A stretch of DNA of 27,181 nucleotides from DASYAN01 sp036501345. Its GTDB lineage: Bacteria > Chloroflexota > Ktedonobacteria > Ktedonobacterales > Ktedonobacteraceae. The stretch spans positions 1 through 27,181 of the forward strand of contig DASYAN010000197.1 in the NCBI GenBank assembly GCA_036501345.1, read 5' to 3'. The notes under the pieces were generated by a model. It saw only the letters and a program-made list of their open reading frames with translations, was not told the DNA's origin and searched no databases. This document shows, one piece after another, positions 14,603 through 23,173 of the stretch. The translations under genes were made by a program, and so were the position numbers. Each line of letters opens with the position of its first letter. The stretch's first letter is position 1.

Positions 14603-16132
14603 TTACTCGTACTCGCTGCGAATTGGAATGTTACTCCATGCCTGGCGAAGCTCGCTACCAGGATCGTCTTCTACATGGCATTTTTGGTCAAAGATCATCG
14701 TGGCATGCCTCTCTAGGGTATAAGCAGGCCAGGAAGGTAACTCGGGAGTCGAGGGGTCGCCATTGCGAGCGAAGGCGAGCCATGCCTCGCTCATCGCTCT
14801 TGCAAGGGGAAACCGCGAAGGCGCTGTGCCTGTAAGTGTTTCACTGCGCGTGAGATTATCGAATACGAACGGCACTTCCAGCACGTGGGTGGACTTCAAA
14901 CGCCCATCCAGTATTGGTGTCTCCCAACTAAACAGGTACATAAACGCTGGAGCCGCTCTCTGTGCGGCTTTGCGTTCGGCCTGAGTGATCGAGTTCATGC
15001 GCATCCACTGGTCAGTCCTGATCAAGGAGAGGAGGTCCTCTGCAGAAGCCAGGGGGTAAGCATGACGATAGGCTGCAATCAACGACTGTGCAGCATCCCC
15101 CACCAGAGCCCGGATACGAGCAGACAGCCCTGCCTCATCAAGCGTCCTGATTTCTTCGTTGCCTAAGACCAGGAAGAGCGTCGCTTCATCCTTGTTTGTC
15201 CCTATGATGAGCGGGATATGTGTCGAGATAGCGGGCGCGGCTGGGTCGAAGGGATGATGAGGCAAGATGTGACCATCGACCACCGGACTCCAGCCTTGCA
15301 GAGCATTTCTATTCAGCGTGGCATTAGCAGCCAGCAGGTCTGCGACTGGTAAAGTACACAGCTTAAGAGCATCTTTCGGAGAGATCCCCAGAACCTTGAG
15401 CAACTGCTCTGCCTGCAATGCTGCTTTCTCGCGAGGGGTCATACGTAGTGCTGGTCCACTTTGCACGATGGCGCGATGAAAGAGACCAGAAGCGGCAGGC
15501 ATGGCGAGGAGGACACTCACTTTCATCCCGCCTCCTGATTCTCCAAAGATCGTCACATTGCCGGGATCTCCGCCAAAAGCCTCAATATTGTCATGCACCC
15601 ATTGGAGGGCCGCGACTAGGTCGAGCATGCCAACATTGCCCGACGACTGATACTCTTCGCCTAACAGTTCACCGAGATAACAATAGCCAAGAGGGCCAAG
15701 ACGGTGATTGACTGTGACTACGACCACCTCACCACGCCGCACTAGGTTTTCTCCATCGTAGAGATGCGACGATCCTGATCCCATCGTAAAAGCTCCGCCA
15801 TGACACCAGAAGAGGACCGGCCGTTTTCCTCCATCGTTGAAAGCAGGTGTCCAGATATTTAAGAAGAGGCAATCTTCGCTTTGTGGCTCCTCCTGTGTCG
15901 TTGAAGCAATGATGGCCAGCAGGCGCTTCATACCGCCCGCTGGTTGTGGGCACTTGTTCCCGTACTGCAAGGCATCGCGCACGCCGACCCAGGGTTGGGG
16001 TTTCGTCGGTGGTTGAAAACGGTTGCGCCCGCCAGTTGGTCCTGCGTAAGGAAGTCCTTTGAAGATCTGAACGCCGCTGTGCGTAGCTCCTCGAACCTTG
16101 CCTGCTGTTGTTTCAACTATGATATCTGCCAT
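14603..16132 (-). CDS. Type B carboxylesterase (alpha/beta hydrolase)
   Basis: 509 residues, the usual size of the bacterial COesterase family (pNB-esterase-like), which hydrolyses carboxylic esters. The oxyanion-hole motif WCHGGAF is at about 109-115, the nucleophile Ser199 in FGESGGG, the acid in IIGTNKDEATLF, and the catalytic His probably in KSTHVLEVPFVF near residue 420. SEDCLFLNIW (85-94) is a family signature. There is no signal peptide, so it is cytosolic. AAGGAG lies about nine bases before the ATG at 16132. It appears monocistronic; the neighbours give no hint of the substrate. Confidence 0.93.
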   Translation of the reverse strand: MADIIVETTAGKVRGATHSGVQIFKGLPYAGPTGGRNRFQPPTKPQPWVGVRDALQYGNKCPQPAGGMKRLLAIIASTTQEEPQSEDCLFLNIWTPAFNDGGKRPVLFWCHGGAFTMGSGSSHLYDGENLVRRGEVVVVTVNHRLGPLGYCYLGELLGEEYQSSGNVGMLDLVAALQWVHDNIEAFGGDPGNVTIFGESGGGMKVSVLLAMPAASGLFHRAIVQSGPALRMTPREKAALQAEQLLKVLGISPKDALKLCTLPVADLLAANATLNRNALQGWSPVVDGHILPHHPFDPAAPAISTHIPLIIGTNKDEATLFLVLGNEEIRTLDEAGLSARIRALVGDAAQSLIAAYRHAYPLASAEDLLSLIRTDQWMRMNSITQAERKAAQRAAPAFMYLFSWETPILDGRLKSTHVLEVPFVFDNLTRSETLTGTAPSRFPLARAMSEAWLAFARNGDPSTPELPSWPAYTLERHATMIFDQKCHVEDDPGSELRQAWSNIPIRSEYE

Positions 16133-16280
16133 TCTTCTCGTTCTCCTTCTTTAACTATTACTGTAGATCATGGTTCTGTTCTTTCTCACTGCCAGGAGTT
16201 TACCCTCTGTGTGTGACAACCCTCTGTCGGCAGTGCAATGGTTTTGAACGACGTTTCTCTCCTCCTGTGCGCTTTACACC

Positions 16281-16589
16281 TTAGTCTTGGACCAATTTCC
16301 AGATCTGTTCCTGCTCTACCCAGCGACGTTCTCGATTCCTCGGCGGGTTTAAGCGCCTGGGATGCGACGGAAAATGAGGCCGATCTTTGGGAGATTTAAG
16401 AGTACGACGTGCGCCACAGGTTGGACACCCAACGCAGGTGGTGCCAGCTTCTTGAAATTGACGGCGTGTCACCTCTATGATCCCTAGATAGGTGCATTTA
16501 GTACTCGTTGTGGTGACGACCTGCTCACCCACCGGATCGCGGTAAGATGCTCGTTCTATTGCTGCCTTGACGTCGCTTAGCGATATCAT
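16281..16589 (-). CDS. Small hypothetical protein with a CxxCxxC cluster
   Basis: 102 residues if started at the ATG at 16589. The N-terminal part (ISLSDVKAAIERASYRDP) is predicted helical, the middle has beta character, and C52-x2-C55-x2-C58 followed by ARR suggests a half zinc ribbon. The C-terminus is Pro/Arg-rich (HPRRLNPPRNRERRW). The frame runs open further upstream to 16742, but that section overlaps the second copy of the interspersed repeat and is unlikely to be coding. No ribosome site is obvious. I do not recognise the family. Confidence 0.5.
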   Translation of the reverse strand: MISLSDVKAAIERASYRDPVGEQVVTTTSTKCTYLGIIEVTRRQFQEAGTTCVGCPTCGARRTLKSPKDRPHFPSHPRRLNPPRNRERRWVEQEQIWKLVQD

Positions 16590-16868
16590 TGTATCGCATC
16601 TGCTAATTAATAACCAAAAGAAATTACGAGACCTTGTGCCGTTTGGGCTAGCATTCCGGTGGTCGCCAGCTCCTCTATCACCTCTAAGTGGTAAATTGGG
16701 TGAAGACTGGGCAGATTTTTGGGCGAAGAGTGAGCAGCTCAACCATTGAGCAAGTGAGAGGTCGCTTCAGAGGCGGATCATCGGCGTTGTCAAAAATGAG
16801 CCATCGTAGGACGCTTCTTTGGTTCGCCATCACGCCTCGGACCGCTTTTTGCCTCTACCTTGTTTCAT
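16590..16868. other. Intergenic region containing repeat copy 2
   Basis: Positions 16689-16770 match the repeat at 14379-14432 (shared TGGTAAAT, GTGAAGA, GCGAAGAGTGAGCAGCTCAAC). The rest has no recognisable gene. It lies between the small CxxCxxC gene's start and the DUF2306 gene's stop on the same strand. Confidence 0.45.
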
Positions 16869-17582
16869 CTACTGAATGGATTTTCGAGAAAACGAATGGA
16901 AGAGGCGCTGATTGATGAACCACTCAGCGAAGACCAGCGTTACTGTCCAGGAGACCCAGACGCTACTGGCGTAGGCTGGTGTCAAGGTAGCCGGGCCATG
17001 TAGTTGGTGCGTTATGACAAGATAGGTTATGCCGGCGTACAGCCAGATGCGCAGGATCACTGCCGCGAAGGTGAGGGCATAGTTGCGTATCATCCAGACA
17101 CGATGAAGGAGGATATTACCGCGCCTGATAGCCTTATAGGCCTGGACGATGCTATAGAGCCAGAGGATTGCCACGAAAATGAAGCCAACTTGAGCCACAA
17201 AACCATCAAGCGAGACCGCTGCCGAATAGAATGCAGCCAAACTTCCAATGAGGACACTGATCATATAAATACGCCCTATGACGCGGTGAATGGCGGGATA
17301 CCGCGTGCGCAAGCGATTTAAGAATTGAAATGGGCCGATAAGGAGAGCGAGTCCTGCAGTAATACCGTGAATCGCGAGGATAGTAAATTGCCAGGGAGTA
17401 GCGGGATTCAATGGAATACGGCTCACATCAGGGTTGAACGTAATATATGGAGCGGCGAAGGAGAGTGTAGTACCAAACGCCAGTACTGTCATGATAATCC
17501 AGGGAATAATGCGTAGAAAACCTCGCTGTTTGCGACGAGTGGTGGTTAAAACAGGAGTCTGTGCCTCATATTTGGTGTCCAT
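16869..17582 (-). CDS. DUF2306 family integral membrane protein
   Basis: 237 residues with about six or seven membrane helices. The stretch GLALLIGPFQFLNRLRTRYP, then HRVIGRIYM, is the hallmark of DUF2306 membrane proteins (histidines with the QF...R..P..HR..GR.Y pattern). Function is unknown; the conserved histidines are reminiscent of heme- or quinone-linked membrane domains, which is inference. AAGGAATT lies before the ATG at 17582. The N-terminus (to about residue 20) is cytosolic and basic. Confidence 0.82.
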   Translation of the reverse strand: MDTKYEAQTPVLTTTRRKQRGFLRIIPWIIMTVLAFGTTLSFAAPYITFNPDVSRIPLNPATPWQFTILAIHGITAGLALLIGPFQFLNRLRTRYPAIHRVIGRIYMISVLIGSLAAFYSAAVSLDGFVAQVGFIFVAILWLYSIVQAYKAIRRGNILLHRVWMIRNYALTFAAVILRIWLYAGITYLVITHQLHGPATLTPAYASSVWVSWTVTLVFAEWFINQRLFHSFSRKSIQ

Positions 17583-17687
17583 CGTATAATTCCTTCTCTA
17601 TTTTTTAGCATCACAATAGATGCATAAATCAACCCGTTTCACTTCTCTAAGAAGTCGCACACATTACGCCATAGCATAGTGTGATAA

Positions 17688-17705
17688 GGCTGCCATTGAG
17701 CAGCC
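17688..17705 (-). terminator. Possible terminator after the DUF998 gene
   Basis: GGCTGC (17688-17693) pairs with GCAGCC (17700-17705) across six bases. It lies 25 bases after the minus-strand stop at 17730, and the following U-content is modest. Confidence 0.45.
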
Positions 17706-17729
17706 TCATGTACAATGCAGACCTATGTG

Positions 17730-18392
17730 TTATGAAAAAATTCTCTCCTCGGAGGGAAAGTGCCACAAGCTGAGAGAGGCAAGGAGTATCCACAAGAAGA
17801 ACAGACCTGTAAGGATGCGTTCGAGTAGCCCCCAGACATGGATCTGTGTAGACACAGCGACAGTGACAATGACAATTAGAGACCAGATGAACGTCAGCCA
17901 CGCCAGTCCAACAAGAAAGCGCGGAGAGGGACGCATATTCGAGACATGATGTAGCGCCCGTGCGAGCAACAGTACACCTAATGTTCCAGTGAGGAAAGAG
18001 AGCAAAGCTGCGATAGTATGAATTATGCCATGGATCGTTTCAGGACGTGGGGTGAGGTCAGTTGCTGCAAAAGCAATAATAAACTTCCCAATAGCCGAGA
18101 TTCCTAAGAGGATTAGGCCACTACGAGACTGACCCTCTTTTGGTACGGCCTTCATAAAGGCAGCTAAAAAAGCGAGATAAACTATGCCTCGAACGACAAA
18201 ATTGAGAGCCATCAAGAAACCATAAGGACCAACAGCTAGGTCGCTTTCTGGTTGACTAATAGGATTGTAGTATGGCGGCAATAATTGGGCAGTTACCTCA
18301 AGAAGAATAGACAATATTATGCCTGCAACCACTATTCCAAATAGGAGCTGTGGAGTGCCTGTTCTCCTACCTTGCACCTGAGACTGGTTCAT
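17730..18392 (-). CDS. DUF998 family membrane protein
   Basis: 220 residues, about six membrane helices. The first external loop holds YNPISQPESDLAVGPYGFLM, the typical DUF998 pattern (YxPxSxxxSDLxxGPxG), and ATDLTPRPETIHGIIHTIAA matches the second conserved segment. Function unknown. The ATG at 18392 follows AGGGGAAG at a good distance and is preferred to upstream starts at 18431 and 18419. Its upstream region has a perfect palindrome between direct repeats (18438-18478), suggesting local regulation. Confidence 0.82.
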   Translation of the reverse strand: MNQSQVQGRRTGTPQLLFGIVVAGIILSILLEVTAQLLPPYYNPISQPESDLAVGPYGFLMALNFVVRGIVYLAFLAAFMKAVPKEGQSRSGLILLGISAIGKFIIAFAATDLTPRPETIHGIIHTIAALLSFLTGTLGVLLLARALHHVSNMRPSPRFLVGLAWLTFIWSLIVIVTVAVSTQIHVWGLLERILTGLFFLWILLASLSLWHFPSEERIFS

Positions 18393-18437
18393 ACATTTCT
18401 TCCCCTTTCTGATGGGCATAGTATAAATCACCGAATA

Positions 18438-18478
18438 TTAAATGGGCGAATGGTCAAAAATTTTGACAATTAAATGGG
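18438..18478 (-). promoter_or_regulatory. Palindrome between direct repeats upstream of the DUF998 gene
   Basis: GTCAAAAATTTTGAC (18453-18467) is a perfect 15-bp palindrome. TTAAATGGG occurs on both sides (18438-18446 and 18470-18478), 32 bp or about three helical turns apart. The arrangement looks like an operator for a dimeric regulator. I could not place a convincing -35/-10 pair. Confidence 0.45.
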
Positions 18479-19060
18479 TAAGCAAGCTATCAGTACAGAA
18501 TGCAGAGAGAAGTTGAATGAGATACCAACCACTCATTTCTTGTAAAAGCTTTGTACGTTACTGCTCATTTAATCATCAAAATTCGCCAATTGAATTATCA
18601 CATTTGTAGACATGGAATAATTCGATATCATGTCATATTCCTTGCTACATATCAAGCCCCAAATCCAGAATGCCGTATGCGCGTGAAACCGCGACATCTA
18701 TTGAAGCGAGATCAGTGAGTGCTCTACGCCGCAGTGTAGCAGGTGAGGGAGTCACATGAATGCTACCCGGGTACTATTCACAGGAGCATCCTGGTGGGCA
18801 TTGTTGGAGACAGGGAAATTAGATGAGGCTTGGCCATGAATAGAGAACCGAGTAGGAGAGTTGCTCCAAAATGGAACACTCATGTTCTGGCAGATTGACA
18901 GGCCGAAGCAACCGATCCTGCCGGCATCGGATCAGGGATCAGCCAGCTTACCTGGTCACTAGATGATCATCTAGTGGCAGTTGGTACAGAAGCTGGGGCT
19001 GTCACAGTCTACAGTGCACCTGAAACAAGATAGGCATACAGAAGGGATTTCTTCTTTTAC
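18479..19060. other. Intergenic region with a possible gene relic and a 20-bp palindrome
   Basis: On the plus strand an ATG at 18756, preceded by GAGGGAG, opens 27 codons to a TGA at 18837; the same frame then continues 40 codons to 18962. The TGA stands where CGA (Arg) would fit, so this may be a decayed small gene; I recognise no family. CACTAGATGATCATCTAGTG at 18957-18976 is a perfect palindrome overlapping its end. Nothing else is evident. Confidence 0.35.
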
Positions 19061-19747
19061 TCAACAGTTGCTACAGCTACAGGTTTCACCTGTGCGTGCT
19101 TGATGTAAGGTCTCGCGTCCCTCTTGGACTAGAAAGTACACGAGGCCAAGAGCAGCCAGCGGATCAGCCCACCACCAGCCAAAGAAACGATTGAGCAGAA
19201 GACCTGCAAGCAAGGTGAATGAGATATAGGCACACGTCAGGCTACAAACGGCATCGGCTTTGAGGGCTGCACTGCCGATCCGTTTGGCAATCTGGAGCTT
19301 GCTATACCACAAGAGAGGCATGATGATAGCTGCAACTAGTGCCAAGCCCACGCCCCACCAAGACGATTCTGGGAGCGTTCTCGTGATGAAAGCGAAGGCA
19401 CTATCCCCAACAATGTAAGCCGCGAGAGCAAATATGCTAATAGCTGTGACCCATGAGGCATAGCGTTCGGCTTGTTCAATACGCTTGACGGAACCTCCTC
19501 GTTGCTCAACGAGCAATCGCCAGAGTAGGATACCTCCTGCAATCAGTTCGACGACACTGTCAATGCCAAAACCTTGTAACGAGACGCTGTGGGTAGCAAA
19601 GCCTATCGTGATGGCACAGCTACCCTCAATGATCATCCAAAGGATCGTAACCAACTCAATCCAGCTCCCCTGACGCACATCGCTTTGACGTGTGGGAGTG
19701 GGTTGAGACACCGACGCCGTATTGAGTACCGGAAGTTCTCTTGCCAT
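19061..19747 (-). CDS. CDF-like cation transporter with a Cys-rich tail
   Basis: 228 residues, about six membrane helices, no large C-terminal cytosolic domain. The fold matches cation diffusion facilitator membrane domains: GFGIDSVVELIAG in helix 2 and SAALKADAVCSLTCAYIS in helix 5. The usual HxxxD pairs are partly changed (the first His is absent; a Cys-rich second site is present), pointing to soft metal ions. The protein ends CSCSNC. The ATG at 19747 overlaps the stop codon of the metal sensor (TGATG), so the two form a coupled operon. Likely role: export of the metal sensed by that regulator, cadmium, lead or zinc. Confidence 0.78.
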   Translation of the reverse strand: MARELPVLNTASVSQPTPTRQSDVRQGSWIELVTILWMIIEGSCAITIGFATHSVSLQGFGIDSVVELIAGGILLWRLLVEQRGGSVKRIEQAERYASWVTAISIFALAAYIVGDSAFAFITRTLPESSWWGVGLALVAAIIMPLLWYSKLQIAKRIGSAALKADAVCSLTCAYISFTLLAGLLLNRFFGWWWADPLAALGLVYFLVQEGRETLHQARTGETCSCSNC

Positions 19748-20091
19748 CAACAACAATCCTCTTTCTTTTCATAGCGAGTGCATTCATAGACTCCACGTGC
19801 AACATCAGCCAACAGTTCATCGGCCATGCTGAGCAGTGAGTCAACTCGTCCATCACTAAGTTGATAGGAGGTATAGCGACCTTTCTGGGAGGATGTGACG
19901 AGGCCACAGTCACGCAGGCAAGCAAGGTGATTAGATACATTGGATTGTGAAAGTCCCGTTTGTTCGACGATAGCACTGACTGTGAGTGGTCCAGATCGTA
20001 GTGCTTCCAGGATCGTCAGACGTGACGTGTCCGAAAAGCCACGAAAGAGTTTGGCCTTGAGTGCAGTTCGTGGAGGAATCTGGATGACCAT
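19747..20091 (-). CDS. ArsR/SmtB-family metal sensor, CmtR-like
   Basis: 114 residues. The winged helix has its recognition helix in SQSNVSNHLACLRDCGLV. C58 and C62 match the Cys pair of the mycobacterial Cd/Pb sensor CmtR (NHL-S-CLRGCGLV), and C104 (VYECTRYE) fits its third ligand. Two more Cys end the chain (EDCC). The CadC-type ELCVCDL site is absent. The protein should repress its own operon until cadmium or lead binds; zinc cannot be excluded. GAAGGAG precedes the ATG at 20091. The gene is translationally coupled to the transporter downstream. Confidence 0.88.
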   Translation of the reverse strand: MVIQIPPRTALKAKLFRGFSDTSRLTILEALRSGPLTVSAIVEQTGLSQSNVSNHLACLRDCGLVTSSQKGRYTSYQLSDGRVDSLLSMADELLADVARGVYECTRYEKKEDCC

Positions 20092-20104
20092 CTTTTCTGC
20101 TCCT

Positions 20105-20161
20105 TCATATCATGACATTACTACTCACTGATATGATAGTAGCAAGAAGAAAAGATGTCAA
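20105..20161 (-). promoter_or_regulatory. Promoter and operator of the metal sensor/transporter operon
   Basis: Minus strand TTGACA (20156-20161), 17 bp, TATCAT (20133-20138). An 8-bp inverted repeat, TGATATGA (20129-20136) and TCATATCA (20105-20112), overlaps the -10 box and the transcription start region with 24-bp spacing. This is where an ArsR-type autorepressor would bind. Confidence 0.65.
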
Positions 20162-20239
20162 GGATGAGAAGGCAGAGCAGTAGAACCATAATTCATAGAT
20201 CCAGATCTTCTTGGCAAGCTAGAATTGGCACGATGTCAA

Positions 20240-21181
20240 TTAGCTATTTCCTACTATTGCCTGCTTTTTGATATTCTTATGTGACACATTTCTTTTCCAC
20301 TTTATCAAAGCGATTGTCCCTTCCTGAGTGACTGGTAGCACACGAACGATTATATAGGCTAGGAAGGCAAAACTAGTGATAAAGAAACTGACAGGATAAG
20401 GGAAGTAGAAAGCAATCAGTAATCCTGCCCAGGTGAAGAGTATGGCGAGCAAAACAGAGAGGAGAATAACTGTTGGAGGATGAGTTGAGAGGCGTTCAGC
20501 AATGGCTGCAGGTGTCACAAGGAGGGAGAAAATCAGCAAAACGCCTACGACTTGTGTTGCAGCAGAAACAGCAAGGGCAACAATAACGAGAAAGATAATG
20601 CTAATGATACGCGTTGGTATACCACGTGACTCAGCTATCTCCTCGTCCAAAGATGCAAAAAGTAACGGACGGTAGACTAATACGATTGCAAGCAGTGTCG
20701 CTGCACTCGTGAAAAAAGTTACCTGCACATCGTTCTGGCTGATACCAAGGATTTGTCCAAAAAGAATTGAGTAGGCCTGGTTCGCATATCCCGAGTAGAG
20801 CGAGAGAAAGAAGATGCCAAGACCAAGTGTCCAAGCTAGGACAACCCCAACAATCACATCTCGTCCATGCAGACGCTTCCCCAATGTCCCCATAATCAGT
20901 GCACTGCCGATGGTAAAGACAAGCAGACCAGAGACAGGACTTGCTCCAATCACTACGGCAGCAGTCGCGCCTGCAAAACCGCTATGGGAAAGAGAATGCC
21001 CAGCAAAAGAGAGGTTGCGTAGGACAACAAAGTAGCCTACGATACCAGCCACGATAGCAACGACAGTTCCAGCAGCAAACGCGTTTCGCATAAATGCATA
21101 CTGAAAAATGGTTTGAAGGTCGTCTATCGGGTTCCAGGAAAAAGGTGTAAGACTTGCTAGTGTGGTAGATAGCATAGACAT
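20240..21181 (-). CDS. znuB: ZnuB-type metal ABC transporter permease
   Basis: 313 residues, eight or nine membrane helices, ABC-3 family (ZnuB/MntB). The motif GHSLSHSGFAGATAAVVIG and the later SAATQVVGVLLIFSLLVTPA are diagnostic for this permease family. AGGAGG lies eight bases before the ATG at 21181. It is the last gene of the znuA-znuC-znuB unit, 73 bp after the ATPase gene. The permease should form a homodimer serving the substrate-binding protein of its own operon and perhaps the orphan one at 7.4 kb. Confidence 0.93.
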   Translation of the reverse strand: MSMLSTTLASLTPFSWNPIDDLQTIFQYAFMRNAFAAGTVVAIVAGIVGYFVVLRNLSFAGHSLSHSGFAGATAAVVIGASPVSGLLVFTIGSALIMGTLGKRLHGRDVIVGVVLAWTLGLGIFFLSLYSGYANQAYSILFGQILGISQNDVQVTFFTSAATLLAIVLVYRPLLFASLDEEIAESRGIPTRIISIIFLVIVALAVSAATQVVGVLLIFSLLVTPAAIAERLSTHPPTVILLSVLLAILFTWAGLLIAFYFPYPVSFFITSFAFLAYIIVRVLPVTQEGTIALIKWKRNVSHKNIKKQAIVGNS

Positions 21182-21254
21182 TGAGAATGCCTCCTGTTTC
21201 TAGTGTTCCATAGGGACAGCGATGATGCATCTCTACAGAAATTAATGATCATTT

Positions 21255-22130
21255 TTAGCCATTGGGAATAATTGCTGGAAGAGCACTCTCCAAACCGAAG
21301 ACTAAGACACGCCCTCGACTATCACGCATGACCTCAACTGGCGCATCATACATCTGTGTCAGCTGTTCAGTTGTGATGATTTCATCCGGTTTGCCAATGG
21401 CAATCTGCCCTTGAGCCACATATAACACCCGTTCAGTAAAGGGAAGCAATGGGTTCACATCGTGAGACACAAGCAAAACGGCAATGTTTCGCTCTTTTGC
21501 CACCTGGGCAACCAGTTGTGCAATCGCATTTTGGTTCCGTAGATCAAGACTCGCCAGCGGCTCATCCAGGAGTAGCAGACGAGGCTGACCAAGCAGAGCT
21601 TGTGCAAGCAAAAGACGCTGTTGTTCTCCTCCAGAAAGTCGTCCTATGGCACGGTCGGCATAGGCTGTAGCCCCAACTGCATCGAGGACTTCCTGGACAA
21701 GTATACGATGATGCTCTTTGGACACAAATGGGAGCGGGATGCCCCATTTGTGTCCATCTATGCCCATGGCAACAAAGTCACGTGCTTGCACCATCAGGTC
21801 TGGATCAAGCGCCCGACGCTGCGGGACATAGCCGATCAGAGAATTGCCACGTCGCGGTGCTTGTCCAAAGACCTGTATGTATCCTTCACTCGGAAAGAGT
21901 AAACCTAGCAGCAAACGGAGCAACGTTGATTTTCCTGCACCATTTGGCCCTACAATCGTCACAAACTCCCCAGAGCCAATGGTGAAGGTTCCACCACTCC
22001 AAATGGTACACTTTCCTAAGCGAACAGCAACCTCATGTGCAGCGATAATAGCAACTAGAGAAACGCTGGCTTGCTCATCGTCGGAACATATGGGTTGTTC
22101 TTTTTGGAGATGCTGTGCATTTTTGATCAA
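21255..22130 (-). CDS. znuC: ZnuC-type metal ABC transporter ATPase
   Basis: 291 residues. Walker A GPNGAGKST (61-69), Q-loop Q104 in YVPQRRALD, signature LSGGEQ (165-170), Walker B LLLLDEP (185-191), and the switch His223 in VSHDVN. About 40 extra N-terminal residues precede the usual start, and the C-terminus (after about 235) has a short extra domain ending LESALPAIIPNG. The start is TTG at 22130, with GAGGAT about eight bases upstream and 24 bp after the znuA stop. It powers metal uptake through ZnuB. Confidence 0.92.
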   Translation of the reverse strand: MIKNAQHLQKEQPICSDDEQASVSLVAIIAAHEVAVRLGKCTIWSGGTFTIGSGEFVTIVGPNGAGKSTLLRLLLGLLFPSEGYIQVFGQAPRRGNSLIGYVPQRRALDPDLMVQARDFVAMGIDGHKWGIPLPFVSKEHHRILVQEVLDAVGATAYADRAIGRLSGGEQQRLLLAQALLGQPRLLLLDEPLASLDLRNQNAIAQLVAQVAKERNIAVLLVSHDVNPLLPFTERVLYVAQGQIAIGKPDEIITTEQLTQMYDAPVEVMRDSRGRVLVFGLESALPAIIPNG

Positions 22131-22154
22131 TTTCGCTATCCTCTCTGTCCTTTT

Positions 22155-23132
22155 CTATGCTGATGCAGCAGAGTTGAACGCATTCCATAGCCCCTGCAAC
22201 TGAGCAACCTGCCAGTCCTGAAATTTCGTCCCAATTGGACGGATTGTCTCAGTAATTTCAACAATAGGAATATGCTGCTGCTCTATTGCTTGCTGGAGAT
22301 TTCTGGTTTCGTTGGAGATATTCTGTACATTGAGCATCATCACCTTGATCTCTTTGTGAACAATCTGCTGATTAAACTCTGCAACCGCACTTGCTGGTGG
22401 GTCCGTCCCATTATTCTCCGCATCTAGATAGGCCTGGGGAGTAATCAGATCTAGATTTAGGGCTTGTGCCTGATATACATAGATCGATTCCGAGGAACCT
22501 ATCTTCTGGTGGGCAAATTTCGTCTTAATGTCATTGATAATCTTGTGATATGGCTTGAGCGCGTTCTCGAACGCTGTACGCTGTTGGGAAAAATAGCTGC
22601 TATCCGAGGAATCGAGTGATTTGTAGTCGGAGGTGATTTGATCAGCAACACGCTCAACGTAATCCGGATTATACCATAAGTGAGGATTATCACCTGCTTT
22701 CTTTCCTAGTAGGTTTGCCGCCGTAAATACTTTCCGTCCACTCACAGGGTTAGCGGCAATCAATTTGCTTGCCCAATCATCATAGCCAGCACCGTTGAGA
22801 ATGACATAATCCGCTTGAGCCAACGTACGAGCATCATTTGTTGTGCTCTCATAGTCGTGGGGATCACCCGAAGGAGAGTTAATAATGCTCGTCACTGTGA
22901 CATGAGTTCCGCCAAGCTGGCTAGCAATACTGCCCCAAAAATTTTCGCTGGAAACAACATTGAGTTGCTTCCCATTCCCCTGTCCACTCGTTCCACAACT
23001 CGCAAGAGGTAACAGAACTACCAAGAAGAGCAGAAGAGCTGGGGAAATCCTTGGAAAAGATAATTTGATATCCTGGAAGAATACACGCCGAACTGTACTA
23101 TGGCGTTTGCGCAAAAAAGAACTTTGTAGCAT
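22155..23132 (-). CDS. znuA: ZnuA-type metal ABC transporter substrate-binding lipoprotein
   Basis: 325 residues. A long basic N-terminus precedes the signal helix; the lipobox LASC puts the lipidated Cys at 46. Metal ligands expected at His92 (DPHDYE), His151 (NPHLWY) and the acidic residue in EITETIRP. As in the orphan paralogue, the third His is replaced, here by SSESIYVYQ (Glu215). There is no His-rich loop. AAAGGAATT precedes the ATG at 23132. First gene of the importer operon. It is similar along its whole length to the orphan protein at 7362-8276 but too different to be a recent duplicate. Confidence 0.92.
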   Translation of the reverse strand: MLQSSFLRKRHSTVRRVFFQDIKLSFPRISPALLLFLVVLLPLASCGTSGQGNGKQLNVVSSENFWGSIASQLGGTHVTVTSIINSPSGDPHDYESTTNDARTLAQADYVILNGAGYDDWASKLIAANPVSGRKVFTAANLLGKKAGDNPHLWYNPDYVERVADQITSDYKSLDSSDSSYFSQQRTAFENALKPYHKIINDIKTKFAHQKIGSSESIYVYQAQALNLDLITPQAYLDAENNGTDPPASAVAEFNQQIVHKEIKVMMLNVQNISNETRNLQQAIEQQHIPIVEITETIRPIGTKFQDWQVAQLQGLWNAFNSAASA

Positions 23133-23173
23133 AGCAATTCCTTTGCAGTTAGAAAACTTCTCAATTTCAAAAC

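Noticed and set aside
16590..16742. N-terminal extension of the CxxCxxC protein
   Set aside because: It translates part of the interspersed repeat, and an internal ATG begins the protein-like sequence.
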